Notes under the pieces: generated by a model
What the model saw: the letters and a program-made list of their open reading frames with translations, nothing else
Database searches by the model: none
Told to the model about the DNA's origin: nothing
Part shown: piece after piece, positions 28,840 to 41,031 of the stretch
How the letters are laid out: every line of letters starts with the position of its first letter
Position numbering within the stretch: position 1 is the first letter of the stretch
Assembly (NCBI GenBank): GCA_036245805.1
Contig: BTRK01000006.1
Location: 26,258,365 to 26,322,364, forward strand
Source: Pristionchus mayeri
Taxonomy: Eukaryota; Nematoda; Chromadorea; Rhabditida; Neodiplogasteridae
Length of the DNA: 64,000 bases
Direction of reading: 5' to 3'
Made by a program: the position numbers and the translations under genes

Positions 28840-29565
28840 AATTCTGGATAATTGAGAATGCAGAATTTGTCTGTAATATAAATAATCACATGAAATTCTA
28901 AATTAGCCTTGTAAACGCTGCATTTCTTTTGAAGAAATTGGCTCCGCCCCTTTGGTGTAGTAGCCAGTTCATCGTGTCAACAAATTTTCGGAGGGTCAAC
29001 TTCCTTATGAGCTGACATCTAATCTTTATTTTCAGTTTATTTCTTTCATAACTTATACTGAAGAAAAATATAAATTCCATGAAAAGATAAATTAAAACCT
29101 AATTTCACACTCATTTATTTTTTAAAAGTATATTCAAAGTTTTTCAATTTTCCGGCTCGGAAATACGGCTCTATGTTTTGACCTATATTGATTGAGATCC
29201 CACGGAGACTTTCTTCTACATTTCTGAACTGTAGTCAGGCATCAACCGATCTTCATATACCTGACATGTTATCACTGAGCACTCTCTCGTTCACTCGTAA
29301 TTAATTATAGTGTCATGAAAACGACAAATTCCCGATTTTGAAATCACTTTTGTAAAAAATCCCACGGAGAATTTCGTGCCATTTGTCTATAGCTGTAGCG
29401 CCTCACTCTTTTTTATAGGATGCTTGAAACGCTAAGATGAGCACTCTCTAGAACATGAGAAAAACGAGAAAAACAAAATTTCAACGTGACGATGTTTCCT
29501 ATTTTGACGACCAGGCATTTGCCGGTTCTCATTTTGTAATTCCCGGTTGGTGGTCCCTAATACGG
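28840..29565 (+). repeat. Dispersed repeat, second copy
   Basis: Matches parts of 16780-19490 in the same orientation, including GAAATTGGCTCCGCCCC and AATTAATTATAGTGTCA. It lacks the nested insertions present there, so it is closer to the ancestral arrangement. No coding potential seen. Confidence 0.6.
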
Positions 29566-30674
29566 TTTTCGGTATTTTCATTGAGTTGTGTGAATGGGCG
29601 ATGTTTACGAACCAAGCACATCAATACATTTCTAGCCGTGAATTACAGAACCGTAAATAAGCGATGTAAACCGTGTCGTTAAGCATAGAAATGACCGCAC
29701 GTGCCACACCATTTTTTGATCAGAATAGGGGCCATGACTTTCAACGGGATGTCGAGAAATAAATTGCCGTGATAGAACAGAACGCAGTGAAAAATATGAC
29801 AGGCGATGCGCTCCAACTCTAAATCGGCATACGGTAGTAGCCTGGACCAATGCGAAATTTTAAAAGTGTCAGTATTTGTTTTAATTGTTTTATTATTTTT
29901 AAATTTTCACTTCTAAAAGTTTCGCCATGGCCAATACCGTAGGTTCGCACCGCGAAAATATTTTTAAGAAACCTTTTTTAAATTGCTGCCGCGGACCCTA
30001 GTCTTGCGGAAAATATTTTAAGCCCCCGTGAACGTGCATATTTTGCGTGCGGTAATTAGCGTTCACAAGCCCGGTTCTATACCAAATTCATCCTCGCTTC
30101 TCCCCCGGTTGTAGAAATATATATTTCAACAAGAAAAACTTCAATATTAAGCTAGCAAGGGCAATGGACAATATTCAAAGGCGCTAAATAAATACTTTCT
30201 TTTAATACACGTATGTAATCAGTGGTGCTGAAACGATCTAGCAAAATGAAATATAAAAATTATGTAAAATAACAAAAATACGGCGATCTTTCAAAACTGA
30301 TAATTAAGCCCACATAATCGATTAAGCAATATTTGAACAAACCGCGCATAAATATGTTAGCGCTAATTTTAAAAAAATTACGGTAGTTGGTGCTTGGTCA
30401 TGGAATTCGTGGTAAGATATTTTCATGGCGCTAGTTTTTTTAAAAAAATGCACGGGTGTTGGGTAACTTTAAAGAGAGGGGAAGGAAGGGGATGGAGTGT
30501 GACTGAGAGAATCTTCCATTTCTATTCCCTCCCTCCCTTTACTCAAATACACCCGCTGGTAAAGGGAAGATGGAGGTACTGTCTCTACTTTCACTCCTCA
30601 TTCTATTGTGCACTCATTTATACCGCATATAGGTACACAGACAAGGAAGGACTACCGTAATGATGCGTATTTGA
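29566..30674. other. Intergenic, no gene seen
   Basis: AT-rich. Contains an isolated GGGTGTTGGGTAACTTTAA MITE end near 30456-30474 and a GCCGCGGACCCTA hAT-like end near 29985-30000. No exon supported. Confidence 0.4.
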
Positions 30675-30746
30675 TATATCATCCGAATGGTCTGGTCATA
30701 TAACCAGTCTTGACACCTGCGGGTTCGAGTCCTCCGTAGAATGAAC
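30675..30746 (+). other. tRNA-like sequence (pseudo-tRNA or SINE head)
   Basis: Contains a good B-box, GGGTTCGAGTCC (about 30719-30730), a CTGGT/ACCAG stem around CATATA in the anticodon-arm position, and weak TCAT/ATGA pairing at the ends. The anticodon loop is one base short and the T-stem is imperfect, so it is not a normal tRNA gene. Confidence 0.3.
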
Positions 30747-31319
30747 CCCCGAGGGTGTATATCGGAGTATCCCCTTCTGATGAATCGGGAAGAATATGCA
30801 TGTATGAGCCCATGCCCTGAATTATTGTGGTATTGCAGTACGTCATTCCATTCACGAGAGAATCGACCTAGATTCGTGGGAATGGAGAACAAATCATGAA
30901 ATAAGTTCCAAAATGTTTTTGCGGCATGCCTGAGTGACCCCTAAAATCTTATAGTGCACACTTCATTTCGCAGTTCTCCACTTAGGGTCGGATACCAGCA
31001 TCTCTCATTTTGAGAACTTGGATACGATGAAACATAGATCAAAATTGACCTCTGCGTGACCCCAACTGATTTCAAGCTCTATCGATCTGTCAAAATCATT
31101 TTCAGTATTGGTACACATCAGCTCAATTTTCTCAAAAATCTAGGTGAAGACGCAGCTCAAATTTTCACATTAGATTCAGCACAGCGAGAGCTTTCCAATG
31201 AGTGGTATGCGAAAAAAAACGAAAATTCTTGTGAGAGTTTCACCCTTTTAACTTTGTCTGGATCGTTTGAACTATATTTTCAACTAGAAACCGACAATTG
31301 AATTATCCAATTCATGCTT

Positions 31320-32940
31320 GACGGCAATTAAAACGCGTTCTCTGTAAGAATGGGAAGGGGGTGGCACAATGCTTCAAAGTGGTCGAATCGAGCTGAAACT
31401 TGGGGTGGGTAACTCTGATGGGTAGGGTACTCTTCCACCGAAATGGGAGTACGGTAGCTCAACTTTTTGACCTACCAAAATCGAAAACTAAATGTCAATA
31501 TCGGGTGACGTGTTATACATCATTCGAAAGAGCATCAAAAGTTATGCCTAAATCTATGCTGAAGTGAGGATTGGTGCAGTTCCACGCTAATTAGAGCTAA
31601 TTAAGTGCTTGTCTGGACAGTTTTCCGGATGAAAGTCATTGATGTCGTCATTAGTACGGAAAATCCTTATGACCAGTAGGTCCCATTTTTAATTCTCTAT
31701 CGACCTATTAAGTTTAATTTACGAATTTCGAGCACCGATAATGCGCTGCAGAGCATTTTCTATCACGCAATCGTCGACCAAGGTTCGAATCCTCCCCGAT
31801 GCATAATTTTTGCCCATTTTTTCTGCTCGTATTTGCACTTCACATGAACGTTGCAGACACTCTTGAAGGTTTATTGAATGTTTTCTCGTTAGTTTGCTTC
31901 GAATTTCCTCTCCAGAAGACCCGGTGGATTTGCTCATTCCGTAGTGTATCGCTCCCCCCCCCCCTCACTTCCCCTTCGCATCTATCGTACCCTCACCCTT
32001 AGTAACTATTTTTACATTCTTTCTCTTTACACGCAGACTTTGTGTTATGCCGTGATCAGACATGCCTGATATTAGTCCCAGAGAAAAAGAGATGAAGTCT
32101 ACGCGTAGACTTTGGGCTCTGTCTACTTGCACGCTGTCATGTAAAGGCAACCTTCGAGACTAAGGACCGAAAATTACAAAAATAGAAAAATTTTGTTCAC
32201 CATTTTTCAGACACATGAAACCACCCAACCTGGTTAAGCAAAAAATCTGATTTCTTGCAAGTTTATGCAGAAACTCTAATAGAACTACTGTGCGAAATTG
32301 CGAGATTTGGCGATTCTTTATAACCTTGTTGCATGCGAATACTCGGGGAGGGTCAGTGGGGAAGGAATGCTTTCATGATGTTTGAGGAAAAATAGTGCAT
32401 CGCCAGATTTGCACTAAACCAACATAGTATCATCATTCGGACAAGTTATGTACATTTATCATTGAATTGGGGTCATTTGGCTTTAAATGTTCGTGTTCGG
32501 ATAATGCGATTTTTGAGTCAGACTACTTCTGAACAGCCACTCCACTCTGACCATCCCCGAGTATTCGCATGCAACACGGGTATAAAGAATCGCCAAATTT
32601 TTCGATTTTTGCAATTTTCAGTCCGTTCGCTATAAAACTTGGAACATTGTTGTTCCAACACGGCAGTATGATACCTGTGAAAGTTTGACCCTTTAGCTCA
32701 ATTTGTTCCGTTGATATAGCCAAAAAAACGAAATCTGTGAGGTCTCGGAAAATCGATTTTCCGATTCTCATCGAGAAGCACCAAACACGCTGGGTAGTGG
32801 ATTCGCATCATCGGGGGAGGTACTCTCATCAAAATGAATTTGACTTCATAGCTCAGTTCGGCTGAGGATTAAAAAAATCAAATCGAAAGAACTCCGGGAA
32901 AATAAATTTTGTAACCCGTGACATTTAGGTTTCAGCACAT
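31320..32940 (+). repeat. 1.62-kb segmental duplication, copy 1
   Basis: Nearly identical to 47373-48993; I count only a handful of differences by eye in the shared core. Identity ends abruptly after TTTCAGCACAT at 32940. A third partial copy, inverted, is at about 49661-50510. The several 60-80 codon open frames in it are repeated only because the DNA is duplicated. Confidence 0.85.
31738..31802 (+). other. tRNA-like sequence in the duplicated segment
   Basis: Contains a perfect B-box GGTTCGAATCC (about 31782-31792), an ATGC/GCAT D-arm-like stem around GCTGCAGA, and imperfect pairing between GCACCGA and the CCGATGC end. Also present at about 47789-47853 and, inverted, at about 50030-50090. 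This is probably a degenerate tRNA or SINE-derived piece, not a functional tRNA. Confidence 0.35.
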
Positions 32941-33479
32941 CATCCATATGCTGGTAATATCCTGGTATGTATCTCTCGAATGCTCCAAACCATAAGTCTT
33001 TAACTCAATTTTGAAAGAAGTTATGATCATTTGAAATTTGGTGCTAAACTTTTGTCCGCAACTGTATGCAAATGTATAGGAGCGCACACTGGTTACAATG
33101 AAACAACTCCCAAGTCGCTGCGCCAAATTGCAAGCCAACGGCGACGAGTTGGGTAATCGTCGTTTGGGCAATTGTCACCACCCCCCCCCCCCCCCACGAA
33201 ATTGGCCCCCTATTATTACAGGGTGCTCCAAAATTACCCGAACTGATATTTTCATATTATTTCCACCTTTGGAATGTGACTTGGGCGATCTGGTTCATGA
33301 TAAACTTTACCAACAACATGGACAATAGTAACATACTAGCTAATTTTGATGGGACCTCATTTAACTCTGGCAAAGGCCTTGAGTATCTGCTCATATCCAA
33401 TTGTCAATTCCCGCAGGAAATTTTCAGCGATTTCGTTTCGTGCTTTGAGAAAGGCAGCGTAAAAGAAAATTAGTGTTGA

Positions 33480-34205
33480 CTTCTTGGTAGAGGACATCTT
33501 GGCCAACAACACGCCCAAACACTGAAGTCGAGGAGTTGAGATCGGGGGAGTTCGGGGGCAAATAAGTCAGAGTGATTAATCGGGTGCATAGGTGTCCAAC
33601 CACAACTTTGACTTGTGAGATGTGGCTGAATCTTTTTGAAAGGTCCAGTGCTCCTGACCCAGGTGGGAATGAGCTCAGGGTGGAAGCGCGTCTTCGACGA
33701 TGTGCTTCATGTATTACTCCTTATTGATCTAGCCTCCCGGAATTGCAAAAAGGAGAGGGAACTTGCATGTTGAGCAAGTTCCATCCCAAACTCTGATGCA
33801 GAGGGGATAGATGGTATCTATAACCAGTGACGCCACAACTATTTTAGGAATCTTCAGGATCAGAGGAAATGATCATGCCGTTTTGGATATTCAGCTTGCC
33901 TTCGACCGTAAATATATTTGCATTGCTGAACAACGTACTAAAGTGTGCGGACCTGGCACAATGTAACAATAGTTTTAGGTATCGTTCTCTGCGGAGCTTG
34001 ATCTGGAGCTCATCTAGTCCGTGCAGTTTACAGTGCTTGTGAAGGCGAAGAGTGAGCTGGGGCTTGACAAGACTACGAACGGATGTGTTTGAGATATCGA
34101 GAATCTTGGTCATCTTCGTGCTGTTTCGAACCACCCTCTTTCGGCAGCGATCTCGGTTCTTAGGGGTGGAAATAGAGGCGGGTTTCCCTCTGTCCGGATA
34201 CACCT
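33480..34205 (-). pseudogene. Tc1/mariner transposase relic
   Basis: The frame at 34203-33844 reads RGKPASISTPKNRDRCRKRV and VRSLVKPQLTLRLHKHCKLH, the helix-turn-helix DNA-binding part of a Tc1/mariner transposase, then a decayed catalytic start ending near NIFTVEGKLNIQNGM. Further downstream in shifted frames, YLPPNSPDLNSS and FSVWA/VFGRV fragments at about 33500-33600 correspond to the third-acidic-residue block (P-NSPDLN-D). At least two frameshifts and stops separate the parts, so the protein is dead. It lies in the left part of the TA-flanked element, transcribed leftward. Closest subfamily not determined. Confidence 0.75.
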
Positions 34206-35263
34206 ATTCCGTATCAAGCTGTTGGTATATGTAGGGACCACAAGGTGGTCAGCCGAAATCGTCACACAGGCCTATTTGTGTTGTTAATGTGTTCCTATGG
34301 GGCTGAATAGGACCATGCATTTTTAATTAAATGTGGGTGAATTGAGCATAACGTGAAAGGCCCAAAAAGCGAGAAGAGAGAAAGAGGGGCGGAGCCTATT
34401 TCTCCATTGTCTTTTAAATTCTCGAAACGATCGGGAAGGGCTTCGCCGAAGTCTGCAGAGGAAGAAAGGGGGCTTTCTCGTACTCTGGTGTGCGCGTCCA
34501 ACTTGGAATCAAGTAACTCCAAGTAGCGCCCAAGTCTGGTCGCTACTTGGAAACCGCTCTGATCTCTTCATCTTCTGTACTCTCTATTTTTCTCTCGTTG
34601 TCTCGCGCTCTCTCGTGGGATCTAAGTTGATATCAAGTAGGTTTCCAAGTTGATGTCAAGCAGAAGAGAGTGCGAGAGAAAAAGAGAAATGCGAGAGAGT
34701 GTGGACTATAGAGAGATTCGTTTTTCAAGTTGGAATCAAGTCTGGAGGCGACTTGGAATCGCAATCTCTGCTTGATATCAACTTGGGCGCGCATACCAGA
34801 GTATTTAGAGTGCTCTCTAGTCACGCCGGGTGAGAGACGAGTGGAGAGAGCGGCGGGAGAGGGATAAGAGGACGCAGAAAGAGTTGCCAGTCATGCGCGC
34901 TTCGAATTCGAAGAAGCACAATCTTCATTCGCAACCAAATCATTCGTTCAAAAATGAATTTGGAAGCTCTTTTCATCCTTTTTCGAATGAGCCTCCGTGA
35001 CCCTGGAAATTCCTTTTCTGAGTAGGTCAGCATACGAATTTTGTAGTTTTCGAAGTCAAGTCGATCTATAAATCTTGTATGCTGACCTATTTAGATATGG
35101 ATTTTCAAGGGTCATGGAGGCTCATTCGACAGAGGATGAAAAAAGGATTCCAAATTCTTTTTTGATCGAGTGATTTGGTTGCGAATGAAGACTGTGCTCC
35201 TCTTGTCTCGCTTTTGCAGGGTAAAGTGGCAGAGTCGAGTGGGCGGAGTTTGCGGAGTCTAGG
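34206..35263. other. Non-coding, repetitive interior of the mariner element
   Basis: Holds a set of short repeats built on CAAGTTG-AT-TCAAGTAGG/TTTCCAAGTTGATGTCAAG (about 34490-34770) and AG-rich stretches, and an inverted pair around 34915-35165 (CTTCATTCGCAACCAAATCA and its complement). No gene seen. Confidence 0.45.
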
Positions 35264-35265
35264 TA

Positions 35266-37714
35266 TATGAGGCGAATCGCGAGAGAATCGACCATTTGAG
35301 GGGGTGCAGCGGCGGTAGGATTCAAGTTTGTCCGATTCCGCTATAATTTTGGTTTTAAGTACTTTGAATGATGCTCTTTAAAACTGCGTCGTCAGAATTT
35401 TGATAACTAACGTCATCGTCGAGATTCAGAAGGCCAAACTTGGTACTATAACTTTTTGACAGTCAAATCGCGTTCACTTAAATGTTCATATCTCCGTTTA
35501 AAATTAAGATAGAAGGTCGTTCTTTTTTTCCAAAGATAGCTACCATCATGCACTATAAGTTTATGTGGAAGCCATCATTTCAGGTCCACATCCTGGTGAG
35601 GGGTGGTTGGGTGCATCAAAAGTGATATAAATTTGCAAATCGGAAAAAGATCATGGCATCACATGTCTAACTTTTCGCCAAAAATTAGCCAAATTGGAGT
35701 AGGAACAAAAAAAAAAGGCGCGCACTTTTGTTCGGCGACCCCAAAATGTGTTCCAGACAAGAGTACTTCCGTATCTTCAATTGCCCTCATTTCTGCTCAA
35801 AATCGTTGAAAAACTTCCAAAACAACATCAGAAGTTGTTTCCACCCATGCTATAGCACTTTCATTGGCCATAAACGGTCACCTGACCGAAAATTTGAAAA
35901 TCTATATTTCGACCCCGATCAACTTGTGGAAGGGGTCCAAACGCACTAAATGGGTTTAAAATTATGCAAGCATATCCCTCGAAACCGCTCAGGAAAAACG
36001 GGAGCCTGAAAATGTGATATTTTGAGTGAGGGATCCAAGGAAAGACGTAAAACTGTATATCAGGAAGAATTCGAGATAGAGGCCTGAACTATTGCTCAAA
36101 ATGTAGAGAATGAAGAGCTAAACATTTCATCTGTTAAAAGTGAGTCTCTATCTATTCATGGAAGCATGCTACATAGCTTAGAAGTTGCGAAGAAACGAGC
36201 TAGAATCCCCCGAGAGCGCGTGCTCTAACCGTCTGGCGCTCTCGCCTCCTGACCTCTCTCTCTCCCTTCCCTCCAATTAGCGCTCCCAGGGCGCGTTTCC
36301 CGTCGTTTTCACCCAACTTCTAGGCTCTGTAGATCGCTTCAAAGAGAAGGTAGAGACTCAATTTCAACAGATGAAATGTTTAGCTCTTCATTCTCTACAT
36401 TTTGAGCAATAGTTCAGGCCTCTATCTCGAATTCTTCCTGATATACAGTTTTACGTCTTTCCTTGGATCCCTCACTCAAAATATCACATTTTCAGGCTCC
36501 CGTTTTTCCTGAGCGGTTTCGAGGGATATGCTTGCATCATTTTAAACTCATTTAGTGCGTTTGGACCCCTTCCACAAGTTGATCGGGGTCGAAATATAGA
36601 TTTTCAAATTTTCGGTCAGGTGACCGTTTATGGCCAATGAAAGTGCTATAGCAGGGGTGGAAACAACTTCCGATGTTTTTTTGGAAGTTTTTCAACGATT
36701 TTGAGCAGAAATGAGGGCAATTGAAGATACGGAAGTACTCTTGTCTGGAACACATTTTGGGGTCGCCGCACAAAAGTGCGCGCCTTTTTTTTTGTTCCTA
36801 CTCCAATTTGGCTAATTTTTGGCGAAAAGTTAGACATGTGATGCCATGATCTTTTTCCGATTTGCAAATTTATATCACTTTTGATGCACCCAACCACCCC
36901 TCACCAGGATGTGGACCTGAAATGATGGCTTCCACATAAACTTATAGTGCATGATGGTAGCTATCTTTGGAAAAAAAGAACGACCTTCTATCTTAAAAAA
37001 GGGTTACCATGAAACAGAATCATGGACTCTCACAACGATTGTACTGCATGCTGAGTACTGTACGGTGGCTTTACGGTGGTTTGCAGAATCTAAATTCTGC
37101 GCAACGCACTATTTGCCTAATTCGACTATATCTTTATGTAAATTACATTAAACTCGATCGCACAATCCATATTTTCACATTAAAAATCCATTAAACTCAA
37201 TGTCAATAATAACGAAGAAAAGCGATGCTAAGCAACGTGGTGTAATGCAGCGTGCATCTCGAAATTCCGTCTTTTCCTAATCCAGCGGCATTTTTCTCAA
37301 TCAATGGCTTGAATAGCTACAGTATTTTCAATTTGCCTGCATTTTCAATGAACTTTAGAAATTAATTTTGCAACTTATAGACATTTATTTAACATGAAAC
37401 CAAGTGATTTCTGATCGGAAAAGCGCCCTCTATAACCCCTTGGTGCCAGTTTGTTGTCCGCGAGACTCGTGGGAACCCTTTTTTAATTTTAAACGGAGAT
37501 ATGAACATTTAAGTGAGCGCGATTTGACTGTCAAAAAGTGATAGTACCAAGTTTGGCCTTCTGAATCTCGACGATGACGACAGATATCAAAATTCTGACG
37601 ACGCAGTTTTAAAGAGCATAATTCAAAGTACTTAAAACCAAAATTATAGCGGGATCGGACAAACTTGAATCCTACCGCCGCGGCGTGGTCGATTCTCTCG
37701 CGATTCGCCTCATA
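35266..37714. mobile_element. Palindrome with TATGAGG ends, core at 36215
   Basis: Termini TATGAGGCGAATCGCGAGAG and complement, with TA at 35264-35265 and TG at 37715-37716. Long arms run inward to an asymmetric core at about 36215-36290. The right arm is interrupted by a MITE at 36997-37482. Same family as 8791-10331 and 52843-59725. Confidence 0.82.
36997..37482. mobile_element. TTAA-flanked MITE in a palindrome arm
   Basis: A 486-bp insertion present in the right arm only, flanked by TTAA (36993-36996 and 37483-37486). Termini are AAAAGGGTTACC and GGAACCCTTTT. The uninterrupted left arm (around 35495-35510) shows the pre-insertion site with a single TTAA. Confidence 0.75.
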
Positions 37715-37720
37715 TGATAA

Positions 37721-38978
37721 CACGGATCTCCTGTAAAAATGTAGGAAAATGAGATCTTTTTGCGACAGAAAAAAAATTTTGTCTCAATTTATGCTTGAAC
37801 TAAGTGGGGTAGGGTATAATGAGGGCGAAGATAATGTCTATTCACTTGCTTTTGCGAAATTTGCATATTAAAGGCTTGTATTGACCTACCACTTAAATTG
37901 ACTGAATCTCGGTCAATTTTTGACGTACAGCGAGCAAATTTTTTGCAGTCGATGGCAAATTGGATGATCCACAAATAACTCAATTAAGGATACGGTCTAA
38001 AATCACATCTTCCATGCATTATTTTCGAAAAACATTTTCAATTTAAAATATCTCGAGATTTTTCTTCAAAGGATACGAATTTTATTGCAGAATCGGATTC
38101 TCCGTGGTCGAATTGAGGTACTCAGATAGTTCATTGTTCATAACTCTGTCCCCCAAATACTGATCCTCAGTAGGCAGAACCCGGACATTGCCACTTTTTT
38201 TGGCAAAACACTCTTCGGGTCGTGTCTCGATTGCAACATATGCAAATCAACCAAATTATACCACTTTTCAATAGCTCTTGAAAAGATCTTCAATAAGAAC
38301 TTACGGGTCGAAAGCGTCAAAGTGTGCCGTTTTTGAGAAAACGAGTAAAAACTAAAACAATTGACCATAGTGAGAGAACCAGGGAGAAAAATGGTCTAAT
38401 CACGCTATGCTTGTATTACCGATGTTTTTAGAGCTATCGAAAAGTGGTATAATTTGGTTGATTTGCATATGTTGCAATCGAGACACGACCCGAAGAGTGT
38501 TTTGCCAAAAAAAGTGGCAATGTCCGGGTTCTGCCTACTGAGGATCAGTATTGGGGGGACAGAGTTATGAACAATGAACTATCTGAGTACCTCAATTCGA
38601 CCATGGAGAATCCGATTCTGCAATAAAATTCGTATCCTTTGAAGAAAAATCTCGAGATATTTTTAATTGAAAATGTTTTTCGAAAATAATGCATGGAAGA
38701 TGTGATTTTAGACCGTATCCTTAATTGAGTTATTTGTGGATCATCCAATTTGCCATCGACTGCAAAAAATTTGTTCGCTGTACGTCAAAAATTGACCGAG
38801 ATTCAGTCAATTTAAGTGGTAGGTCAATACAAGCGTTCAATATGCAAATTGCGCAAAAGCAAGTGAATAGACATTCTCTTCGCCCTCATTATACCCTACC
38901 CCACCTAGTTCAAGCATAAATTGGGACAACAATTTTTTTCTGTCGTATGTGTTCCTGTAATGTTACAGGAGATCCGTG
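37721..38978. mobile_element. Palindrome with ATAA flanks (CACGGATCTCC ends)
   Basis: A 1.26-kb palindrome, left end CACGGATCTCCTGTAAAAAT, right end its near complement, flanked by ATAA at 37717-37720 and 38979-38982. It directly abuts the right end of the previous palindrome. Arms are about 95% alike by eye, with the centre near 38370. Same family as 21445-22973. Confidence 0.78.
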
Positions 38979-39237
38979 ATAACGGTATTGGATGTAAGCG
39001 ACTTGTGAACGCATAATCAATGAGCGATGTCACACTGTCCTTGTACAGCTCCAGAATGCGGATTGGATGGTACTAGACATCGCAATTACTAGATGAATTG
39101 ACAAACTGATATGAAACCTTGAATAGTGAGAGACTAATGGCCACTCGTCATGATGATGCAATATAGGTCGCGCATATCGATTGGGCCGCGAGGCCACAGA
39201 AAGATGAATTTAGTTCGGGTAATTTTGGCGCACCCTG

Positions 39238-39589
39238 TAATTTACCGTCGTATAAACGATGTCCGAATAAGCTATGAAAGAATATTTAAAAATGCGAAAA
39301 AATCAATAATAGCCCCGGAAAGGATCAGGTTGAAATTGCCTGATCCAGTGCTCTCTCACTTTTGCACAATCTCTCATGCACGCGACGCACATGCATGGCG
39401 TACAACCACGGGATCCAGATTTCGTCCTCGGTCGGTAACTTTAAAGTTACCCAACACCCTTAAAAATGACCTATATTATTATTCCTGAAACTCATAGAGA
39501 TGAAGGAGCCTAGTAGAATTGCAGAATTATCAATCGTTGGATGGTCTCTAATTTCAACATAAGATTTTATTTCACACAATACTTTTCGG
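39238..39589. other. Truncated TTAA-family MITEs
   Basis: About 39246-39444 resembles the GTCCGG-end MITE family (right end CCTCGGTCGGTAACT, TTAA at 39445-39448). It is followed by an AGTTACCCAACACCC end of the other family. Confidence 0.5.
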
Positions 39590-40026
39590 AGAGCGCAGTC
39601 AAAAATGCTCAAAGATCAATCGAAATCTCAGTTGAGAAGTAAGTTCAAACGATCCAGACAAAGTTAAGAGGGCGAAACCCCATAAGAGTGTTCGTATTCT
39701 TTGCAAAAAAAACTCTTTGGAAAGCTCTCGCTGTGATGCATCTAGTGTGAAAATTTGAGCTGCGTTTTCACCTACATTTTTGAGAAAATTGAGCTGATGT
39801 GTTCCATTACTGAAAAAGGGTTTGAAAGCAAAGGTTTTTGATAAATCGATAGAGCTCGAAAAATGATTTGGGGTCACTTGTCAGAGGTCAAGTCAATTTG
39901 CCCTATCTTTCATCGTATCCAAGAAAACAGCTCTCGAAGTGAGAGATGCCGGTATCCGACCCTATGAAGCGAGCTCTAAAATGAAGTATGCACTATAAGA
40001 TTTGAGGGGTCATTCAGGCATGCCTC

Positions 40027-40418
40027 AGGATGGCCAAAACAGTCTTCAGTTTTTGCAGTCTTCAGTGAAAAGATTGAGAAAGAGGAGCGATGATATGTGC
40101 AGGGGGGAGGGGATGCAAGTGTATTCCAACAGGCTCTCCATCAATCTCTCATCTAAAAACTCAAATCTTCTTTGGTTTCAATAAATGACTAAATTTCTTT
40201 CCTATTTTGATCGAGTCTCATTCTCTGTGTTTGAGATGGAGAAAAGGGAGAGAAAGAGAAGGGAAATTCATGGATTACCTGCTTGTTTCCTCCTGCTCCC
40301 ATCTCGACCATTGAGTAATACGGTCGGAGGAGAGAGTTGACGTCTGAACCAGCCCCTCCCACCAGAGATCCCACCTCCAAGGGAGGTTGTAGAGTGGGAG
40401 GGGAGGAGAGATACGAAC
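40027..40418. other. Intergenic
   Basis: No gene is supported; AG-rich near 40240-40400. Confidence 0.35.
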
Positions 40419-40981
40419 CTCGTCCAAATCCTTCATTCCTTGTTCATCGAATCCATGGTTGTTTGCAGAAGTGAGACCTTCTTCACTTCCATCTTTTATG
40501 GCTGCAAGTTGTGGAATGGGGTAGGAACGAGTAGAGAGAAACCTTCTTTTCTTCTGTATACAACGGGTTCGAATTGGTTGCGCCATGCAGTGTCCATGAG
40601 TGACATTGGACCATCGATCGGATGTGGCCATGCCTCTATAATCAACCTCTCAGTACTTCTGGTTCACAAACAAGAAGATAATTTTTTCTCGATTTGTATG
40701 TAAGAATGTAAAATGTAAAATTAATAACTTGAAAAAATATAATGAATATAAACCCTTGATGAGTGGGAGAAGAAGGAGAGTGAGAGTGAGGAGCATATCG
40801 AGAAAGTGTGCATAGCCATTCCAATTTTCTCCTTTCTCTTCCCATCATTCAAGTTTTCCGGGAAGGTTCCATTATCTTCCGGCTCTTCTATTTTCTGTCC
40901 AACGGCAGAGCTATAGCGACTTTCATAGTCACTAACATTCCAACGCAATCCATTCAATCGTATTTTCCCATTTGCATCCAT
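40419..40981 (-). pseudogene. Possible exon remnants of an unknown gene
   Basis: Two coding-like pieces on the minus strand. One starts at an ATG at 40979-40981 (MDANGKIRLNGLRWNVSDYE, then KIEEPEDNGTFPENL) and stays open to 40721. The second, 40501-40419, has a TTGCAG acceptor and a GAG|GTTCGT donor around AIKDGSEEGLTSANNHGFDE. I do not recognise either and cannot show that they belong together. The fold-back element beginning at 41032 lies immediately upstream. Composition and splice signals are the only evidence. Confidence 0.25.
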
Positions 40982-41031
40982 TAAAGTTAACGAACACACG
41001 GTGAAACTCAGCCCATATAAAACTCGAGAAT

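Larger units (their letters stand above)
33219..39237. mobile_element. Tc1/mariner-type element interrupted by palindromes
   Basis: Inverted ends CAGGGTGCTCCAAAATTACC (left) and its near complement (right) are flanked by TA at 33217-33218 and 39238-39239. It contains a relic transposase at 33480-34205 (minus). The remaining 5 kb is taken up by later insertions, including palindromes 35266-37714 and 37721-38978. The poly-C tract at 33180-33195 lies just outside. Confidence 0.75.
30930..40026. mobile_element. Outer fold-back element, arms 30930-31300 and 39590-40026
   Basis: The two arms are imperfect inverted repeats. GCATGCCTGAGTGACCCC at the left pairs with the complement near 40010. ACACATCAGCTCAATTTTCT at about 31112 pairs with the complement near 39795. 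The 8.3-kb between them holds the 31320-32940 duplicated segment and the Tc1/mariner element at 33219-39237. The arms have drifted more than those of the inner palindromes, so this is one of the oldest layers. Target duplication not resolved. Confidence 0.6.

Noticed and set aside
31719..31937. 72-86 codon open frames repeated in the duplicated segment (also near 47771 and 49851)
   Set aside because: They run antisense through the tRNA-like sequence, and they recur only because the DNA itself is nearly identical. No protein-like conservation beyond DNA identity and no motifs.
33180..33195. Poly-C run
   Set aside because: Simple homopolymer just outside the mariner end; similar runs at 41951 and 48008 vary in length and look like ordinary slippage.
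33276..33473. 65-codon plus-strand frame next to the mariner left end
   Set aside because: It overlaps the decayed 3' end of the transposase on the other strand and has no family features.
35603..36897. Mirrored 68-83 codon frames on both strands
   Set aside because: They are the same palindrome arm read from both sides; not genes.
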